From Aureobasidium sp. EXF-3400 (lineage: Eukaryota; Ascomycota; Dothideomycetes; Dothideales; Saccotheciaceae): 64,000 nt of DNA. How positions within the stretch are numbered: position 1 is the first letter of the stretch; every line of letters starts with the position of its first letter. Positions 59,640 to 64,000 of this stretch are shown piece after piece. The notes below the pieces were generated by a model that searched no databases, had not been told where the DNA came from, and saw nothing but the letters and a program-made list of their open reading frames with translations. The position numbers and the translations under genes were made by a program. The stretch is from NCBI GenBank assembly GCA_024195585.1, contig SWBL01000172.1, forward strand, positions 1-64,000, in the 5' to 3' direction.

Positions 59640-59963
59640 TTACCACCAGTCACCGTGGTCGTGCATGGCCTGAGCAACCTTCTTGAAGCCAGCAATGTTG
59701 GAACCAGCAACCAGCGAAGGGAACTCGCCCTCGGCGGGGGTAACGTACTCCTTGGCGGTCTCGAGTCCGTTCTCGAAGCAGTTCTTCATGATCTGCTTGA
59801 GCTTCTCGTCGACCTCCTCGCTGGTCCACTTCAGGCGCTGCGAGTTCTGTGCCATCTCAAGACCGGACACGGCAACACCACCGGCGTTGGCGGCCTTTCC
59901 GGGTGCGTACCAGATGGCAGAGCCCTTCTTCTCCTTTCTCGACGCCTCGAAGATGTCGATGGC
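59640..59963 (-). pseudogene. 3' fragment of NADP-glutamate dehydrogenase
   Basis: The last ~107 codons of fungal NADP-specific glutamate dehydrogenase (AIDIFEASRKEKKGSAIWYA, PGKAANAGGVAVSGLEMAQN, ending NIAGFKKVAQAMHDHGDWW) are present without any lesion. Codon use is strongly C-ending, as in a highly expressed gene. The homology stops abruptly at about 59963, inside the expected GSN...EAIDIFE stretch. The ~300 upstream residues (N-terminal dimer and NADP parts) are absent; the aldo-keto reductase occupies that space. The open frame runs upstream to 60104 but with unrelated sequence. This is a truncated duplicate rather than a working enzyme. In full-length enzymes this part contributes to the substrate cleft and hexamer. 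Confidence 0.85.
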
Positions 59964-60079
59964 TCCGGCGCGCCGCGTAATTGAAATCGAGTAAGCATCA
60001 CACCTCAACAACTGATAAGACTTTCGTTCAAGAGAGATAGCAACACTCCGACAGCGGTGCGACACTGCGACGCGGGGGT

Positions 60080-61137
60080 TTACGGGGCATCGGTAGGATC
60101 CCAATCTGGCGTGAACAGAGGCAAGTTAGCAACTTATTTCGGCAGATGTCTCGTTTCCTCTTGAGTTCATCCTTACCTGTCACCAAATACTCGTCCAATC
60201 CGTCCATCTTGGCCATGTCGCTCTCGTCAATCTCGAAACCACTGATATCGCCATTCTGCACGATACGCTCCTTCTTGACGCTCTTGGGCAGCGGCACGTA
60301 GCCATGCTGGACCGACCATCTCACCAGCAATTGACCAGGATTGCAACTGTACTTTGTGCTCAGCTCAACAATGACGGGGTGCTTCATGCGAAGAGCGCGC
60401 GCCAGAGGAGCATAAGCCTCGACCATAATATCATTCTTCTGGCAGAAGGACGTGATGTCGGTGCGCGTGTTGAACGGATGCACCTCGATCTGGTTGACAG
60501 CTGGAGGGATGCGCGGCTTCGAGTCGAGAAGCTCTTGCAGGTGCTGCACACCGTAGTTGCTCACACCTCCGATCTTGACCTCGCCATCCATGATGGCGTC
60601 CTCGACCGCGCGCCAACTCTCCAGACGAGCCTTCTTTCCGCCGTACGGACTGTGCAAGAGGAAGAGGTCAATGTAGCCCAGACCACACTCTTGCACGCTC
60701 TTCTTGATGCTCTTTCTCGCCGTGTTGTAATCGCTGTTGCTCGCAAGCTTTGAGGTGTAGTGAATGTCCTCGCGGCGAAGACCCGAACTGTTGTTGGATG
60801 ACTTGAGGAAATCCGTGATGGCGTTACCAACCTGGCGCTCGTTGTGGTACATCTGGGCACTGTCGACAGCAAGGTATCCAGCCTGTTCGCGTCATGCTCG
60901 TCAGCTTGTGCAATTACTACGGAGGTAAGCAGATAAGGGTGTAGACAGACCTCGAGTGCCCATCTCGTAGCTTTGGTCGTCTCGTTGCCAGACGTCAAGT
61001 ATACACCGAGGTGAATCTGTGGCATTGACAAGCCATTGTTAAGCTGCGACTCTGTATGAGCTCACGATGAAGAGTGACGCAACTCAGAAAAGACCTGCCT
61101 TGACACGGCTGGCGAGACTGTACGTCTTTTGAGACAT
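60080..61137 (-). CDS. Aldo-keto reductase
   Basis: Four exons, complement(60080..60105, 60177..60882, 60951..61043, 61099..61137), give 287 residues. Exon 1 ([13 protein letters not shown]) appears to use a GC donor (AAG|GCAGGT) and joins [17 protein letters not shown]. Other junctions are GTCTGT/GAACAG and GTAAGG/CGCCAG. The last exon encodes only DWDPTDAP, a typical fungal AKR ending. The catalytic tetrad is complete: Asp51 and Tyr56 in [10 protein letters not shown], Lys89 in YTSKLAS, His121 in [22 protein letters not shown] binds NADPH in this family. It would reduce aldehydes or ketones to alcohols with NADPH in the cytosol; the substrate is unknown. The 3' flank runs into the glutamate dehydrogenase fragment in the same orientation. 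Confidence 0.9.
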
Positions 61138-61891
61138 TGTCTGTTATTCCGACTCTGATCAAGTTTTCTCGTTAGAAGGTGAAACACGGCTTGTTGTGTT
61201 AGTAGGGCAGTGAGTTCGTGTAAGAAAGGGCATGGGCAGCTCAGTATTTCAGATAATCGGTCGCTTTCGCATCGAGCACGGAGCGCGGAGCCGCATCACA
61301 TATGACGTCTTTTGTTTTCATGCGGCTCATCTTCTTCGTTCTCGTTCTTGCTGCGTTTGAGGCTGGCACATCGAGGAAGCCCTCAAAACACACAGTCAAA
61401 TAGCCATCTCAGCAGTCCGAACAAGCACCTTCAACAAGAGTCAGAGCCTGACCGTCGCTAATCCACTGGCTGATGAAATGCAGCAAGCACTGGCCTTGCC
61501 AAGAGCGCCACTGAGATGCATTCTCAGGGTCTTCCACGACCCGAGAAGAGGCTCCAAGGGCTCAATCGTTCTCTGTATCCATCATCGCGCATAAGACTTT
61601 GATTTGGTCGCCTCCTGAAATGCACACATTGCCATGGCGTCAGCCTGCCCTCCCATGAGACAGAACAATCAACACCGAACCTCTTACCCGAAGCTCACAA
61701 CTTTCTGACCCAGGACGACATACTGTCGGACCCCGCTATCAGCCTGCAACCGCTACCGTTGTTTCCCTGTAGCCTTCGCCTCGCCCTAGCATCAACTTAC
61801 CGCAGACGCGTATTTATAATTATAAAGACCGAGACTACCCGCAGTTTTTTTCGCGTAAGGCTACAAATTTTGACAACATATACACTTCATC
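61138..61891. other. Divergent promoter region
   Basis: This gap separates the aldo-keto reductase (minus) from the next plus-strand gene and should hold both promoters. Nothing else is recognised. Confidence 0.4.
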
Positions 61892-62740
61892 ATGCCCATC
61901 CATCTAATGACAGACGACGACAGCATGTCTTACAACGGCAATTACAACAACAATAATTCGTCCCGCTACGAGCAGCGAGAGCCGTCGCAGCAACAACCAC
62001 AGCAGCCAGGCACTCAACAGAACCGCCAACCTCCTCAAGATCCACCACTCACAACTTCGCCAAATTTTGACATTCTGGACTGGCATCCAGCATATGAATC
62101 ATGTCAACGTTACTTTCTCGACCACGCTCAGCATGAAGCTGGTACGCAAGCATTGTGCGCCTTGATCAACATCCGATTACCTTTTCAATGGCACCAAAAT
62201 CCCGTCATGTCATCAAATCCAGGAACCAGTCCGGCTTCTGGAGGCCCATCATTCAATTTCAATCAATGGTCACGACCAAACTCGTCAGCGAACGGCCGCA
62301 GTCCGCAACAGACTCCCGCTTTCGTATCACTGGTTCCTTATATTCGACGTCTTGTAATCACGGGATTCGACAAACCTGGCATCCTACACGGTTTCTTCGG
62401 TGATGCATACCAAGCAGGCATCACACCCATGCAAGACTGCGAACGTCGCAACTATCTCTTCGCTGCCAAGCACGGCGGCTGGCGCACCTGCAAAAAGCAA
62501 TACGATATGAATCCCGAAGAGACAGTTCCTTTCTTGAAGCCGCTGCAGAGTATTCGTGACGAGGAATTGGATGCGGCAGAGAAGAGTTGGAGCTCTTGGT
62601 TGGCTATGGAAGATTGGATGATTGGGCCCCGAGCACCCCACGAGGAGACTGCACCGGATCAATCAAGTCAGCGTTCGCGGCCGTGGGAGCATGCAGGTAG
62701 TATCGCAGGCTATGATTCAGGACTTCCGGACGGCGTCTGA
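61892..62740 (+). CDS. Conserved fungal protein of unknown function
   Basis: Single exon, 282 residues. The first ~55 residues are Asn/Gln/Pro-rich and disordered (YNNNNSSRYEQREPSQQQPQ). A folded core starts at FDILDWHPAYESCQRYFLDH and continues through ALINIRLPFQW, VSLVPYIRRLVITGFDKPGI, ERRNYLFAAKHGGWRTCKKQ and KSWSSWLAMEDWMIGPRAP. From memory this matches a widespread ascomycete family. Some genomes label it 'Ilp is an apoptosis inhibitor', a name I would not rely on. No catalytic motif, signal peptide or membrane helix is visible. The start could be a nearby internal ATG. Confidence 0.72.
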   Translation: MPIHLMTDDDSMSYNGNYNNNNSSRYEQREPSQQQPQQPGTQQNRQPPQDPPLTTSPNFDILDWHPAYESCQRYFLDHAQHEAGTQALCALINIRLPFQWHQNPVMSSNPGTSPASGGPSFNFNQWSRPNSSANGRSPQQTPAFVSLVPYIRRLVITGFDKPGILHGFFGDAYQAGITPMQDCERRNYLFAAKHGGWRTCKKQYDMNPEETVPFLKPLQSIRDEELDAAEKSWSSWLAMEDWMIGPRAPHEETAPDQSSQRSRPWEHAGSIAGYDSGLPDGV

Positions 62741-63158
62741 ACTCTTGGCTGCTCTGCTTCTTATGTGTCCCTGCAAGATACATCTGTTATACCATCTATC
62801 AGCGCAGTCTTCAGTACGCAATATAGAAGCATTATCACATTTGCCCGACGAGGCAGTCAGAGTTGTCCCCACGGTTGCACAAGCAGAGAATTCCATCAGT
62901 GGGTGCACTTTTCCTGAAAGTGGCAGCGGTGCTTTGACGCCGGATAGCAGTGAAGGAAGAAGCTCGGCAGGGAGTGTTCGTTTCAACGCAAAGTGCGACT
63001 CAGACGTTCTCAGACTGCAGTATCAGTGGCCCGAAAGATCGCTTTGAGTAGGGCAAATTATGGACGAAGGGGCTTGGGAAGAAGACAGTGAGAGACGTAG
63101 TCTGAATAACATAGCCGTCATCCACAAATAACACCACTATCGCAGAAATTGGGAAGTC
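62741..63158. other. Convergent gap
   Basis: A 3' spacer between a plus- and a minus-strand gene. ORFs here show no recognisable sequence. Confidence 0.4.
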
Positions 63159-63755
63159 TTAGATATAACCCTGCTGTCTCCAGCGATTGACCTCCCTATC
63201 CTTCTTCTCCAATCCCGCTTTGTGATATTCATCATCTTCTTCGTAAATACTCTGATATGTAAACCAACCCTGCTCATTCCCCTCCTCTTCTTCAACAAAC
63301 TCTTCGAAATTCATATTTGCGATGTCAAGATTGCACCAAATCAAATACACATCATCCCAAGGCACACGCACTTTATCATATCTTCCGCAAACGCTGTCAG
63401 GGTCGTCGTAATATGCGTCAGGCAAGCTGCATAAAATGCAAGTCTTGGTCTCTAATCCCGCAGAATCGAGGCAGACGAATAAGCTTGCGGCTTCGGGCGC
63501 ATCGTCACCGCTTTTGAGGTTTATGCAGTATGCTTCGAGATCTTTGATGGTTGCACCAATCCATACGTTTTGTGGAGTGCTTTGCAATGGCAGTGAAGTA
63601 CCTTTGTTGTCGTTTTGATTGGCGGCTTTGTCGGTTATTAGTTTGAAGATATCCAGGTTTCCATCCGATTCTTCCCAGTCGCGCATGCAGAGTAAGGCAT
63701 GATTGATTATCTTAAAATCTGCTTCTGGGGCAGTGATGAAGAGGAGGCCAGCCAT
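63159..63755 (-). CDS. Uncharacterised 198-residue protein
   Basis: Single exon, 198 residues (MAGLLFITAPEADFKIINHA...). The middle has beta-strand-like and conserved-looking blocks (NVWIGATIKDLEAYCI, ASLFVCLDSAGLETKTCILC, VPWDDVYLIWCNLDIANMNF). The C-terminus is acidic and then helical and charged (EEFVEEEEGNEQGW, EKKDREVNRWRQQGYI). No signal peptide, membrane segment or catalytic motif is evident. The WDDVYLIWCNLDIANM stretch suggests a conserved family, but I cannot name it with confidence. Confidence 0.65.
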   Translation of the reverse strand: MAGLLFITAPEADFKIINHALLCMRDWEESDGNLDIFKLITDKAANQNDNKGTSLPLQSTPQNVWIGATIKDLEAYCINLKSGDDAPEAASLFVCLDSAGLETKTCILCSLPDAYYDDPDSVCGRYDKVRVPWDDVYLIWCNLDIANMNFEEFVEEEEGNEQGWFTYQSIYEEDDEYHKAGLEKKDREVNRWRQQGYI

Positions 63756-64000
63756 GTTTGGTCGGTATGGGTATGAGGTTTAGTGTGATGGAGGGACGAG
63801 TACAGCGCTTGATGGGGTTTATCAGCTGGCTCCCGCTTGTTGTCTCGGATCTATTAGAGGCATGAAAAGTGTGGAAGGTTCTTATGATAGAAGGTGTAGA
63901 ATAGACTTTGTTTGGAACGATGATGTAAGTTAGGCAGCGACGGCTGAGATGTGATTCGCTAAAATTACGGGAGGATTAGGTTTGTCGACACCGCAGGAAC

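Overview
This window is nuclear DNA of a filamentous ascomycete (Pezizomycotina; a dothideomycete is my best guess). The evidence is genes split by short 45-75 nt GT-AG introns, single-gene transcription units on both strands, and characteristic fungal families: Sld3, Cox19, S10 carboxypeptidase, GAF hybrid histidine kinase, NACHT/ankyrin NLR, Ser/Thr-rich surface proteins. I joined exons by hand, using splice consensus and reading phase. All multi-exon models quoted as complete keep one open frame. I saw no rRNA, tRNA, CRISPR array or bacterial-type operon.

Layout. 0.6-4.3 kb (minus): a secreted S1/P1 nuclease and a secreted S10 serine carboxypeptidase. 5.0-12 kb is housekeeping: replication-initiation factor Sld3, a small F-box-like protein, dihydroxyacetone kinase and the mitochondrial copper chaperone Cox19. 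12.5-17 kb: a protein with a fungal STAND-type N-terminal helical domain joined to WD40 repeats, then a TPR protein. 18.8-20.5 kb: a secreted CE1-type (feruloyl) esterase with two PAN/apple-like Cys modules.

21.7-28.8 kb is the centrepiece. It is a nine-exon gene for a 2217-residue fungal NLR: alpha/beta-hydrolase, NACHT ATPase, degenerate helical repeats, ankyrin repeats and a ZZ-type zinc finger. Next to it, 29-35 kb looks accessory. It holds orphan genes of 221 and 468 residues, a broken multi-pass membrane-protein gene (one frameshift in a C7 run and one in-frame stop), and a possible older gene relic.

36-37.6 kb: a RidA-family deaminase and a medium-chain reductase, convergent. 38-48.4 kb holds three secreted or surface proteins: a 619-aa Ser/Thr-rich protein with a Cys-rich tail, a 1507-aa Ser-rich multidomain protein, and a probable GPI-anchored glycoprotein. 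48.9-51.6 kb: a MOSC/flavin/2Fe-2S reductase that appears frameshifted between its two halves, and a protein kinase with an N-myristoylation-like start. 52.4-53.0 kb is a non-coding inverted-repeat element with an AT-rich, TpA-rich interior that looks RIP-mutated. 53.6-57 kb: a GAF hybrid histidine kinase. 57.9-61.1 kb (minus): mitochondrial malonyl-CoA:ACP transacylase, then an aldo-keto reductase. Directly behind the reductase lies an intact-looking 3' fragment of NADP-glutamate dehydrogenase. 61.9-63.8 kb: two conserved fungal proteins of unknown function.

Most genes are unrelated single units rather than a pathway. The coherent themes are extracellular digestion (nuclease, carboxypeptidase, esterase), cell-surface proteins (38-48 kb), and an immune/self-recognition-like NLR neighbourhood (about 12-35 kb) whose flank is decaying.
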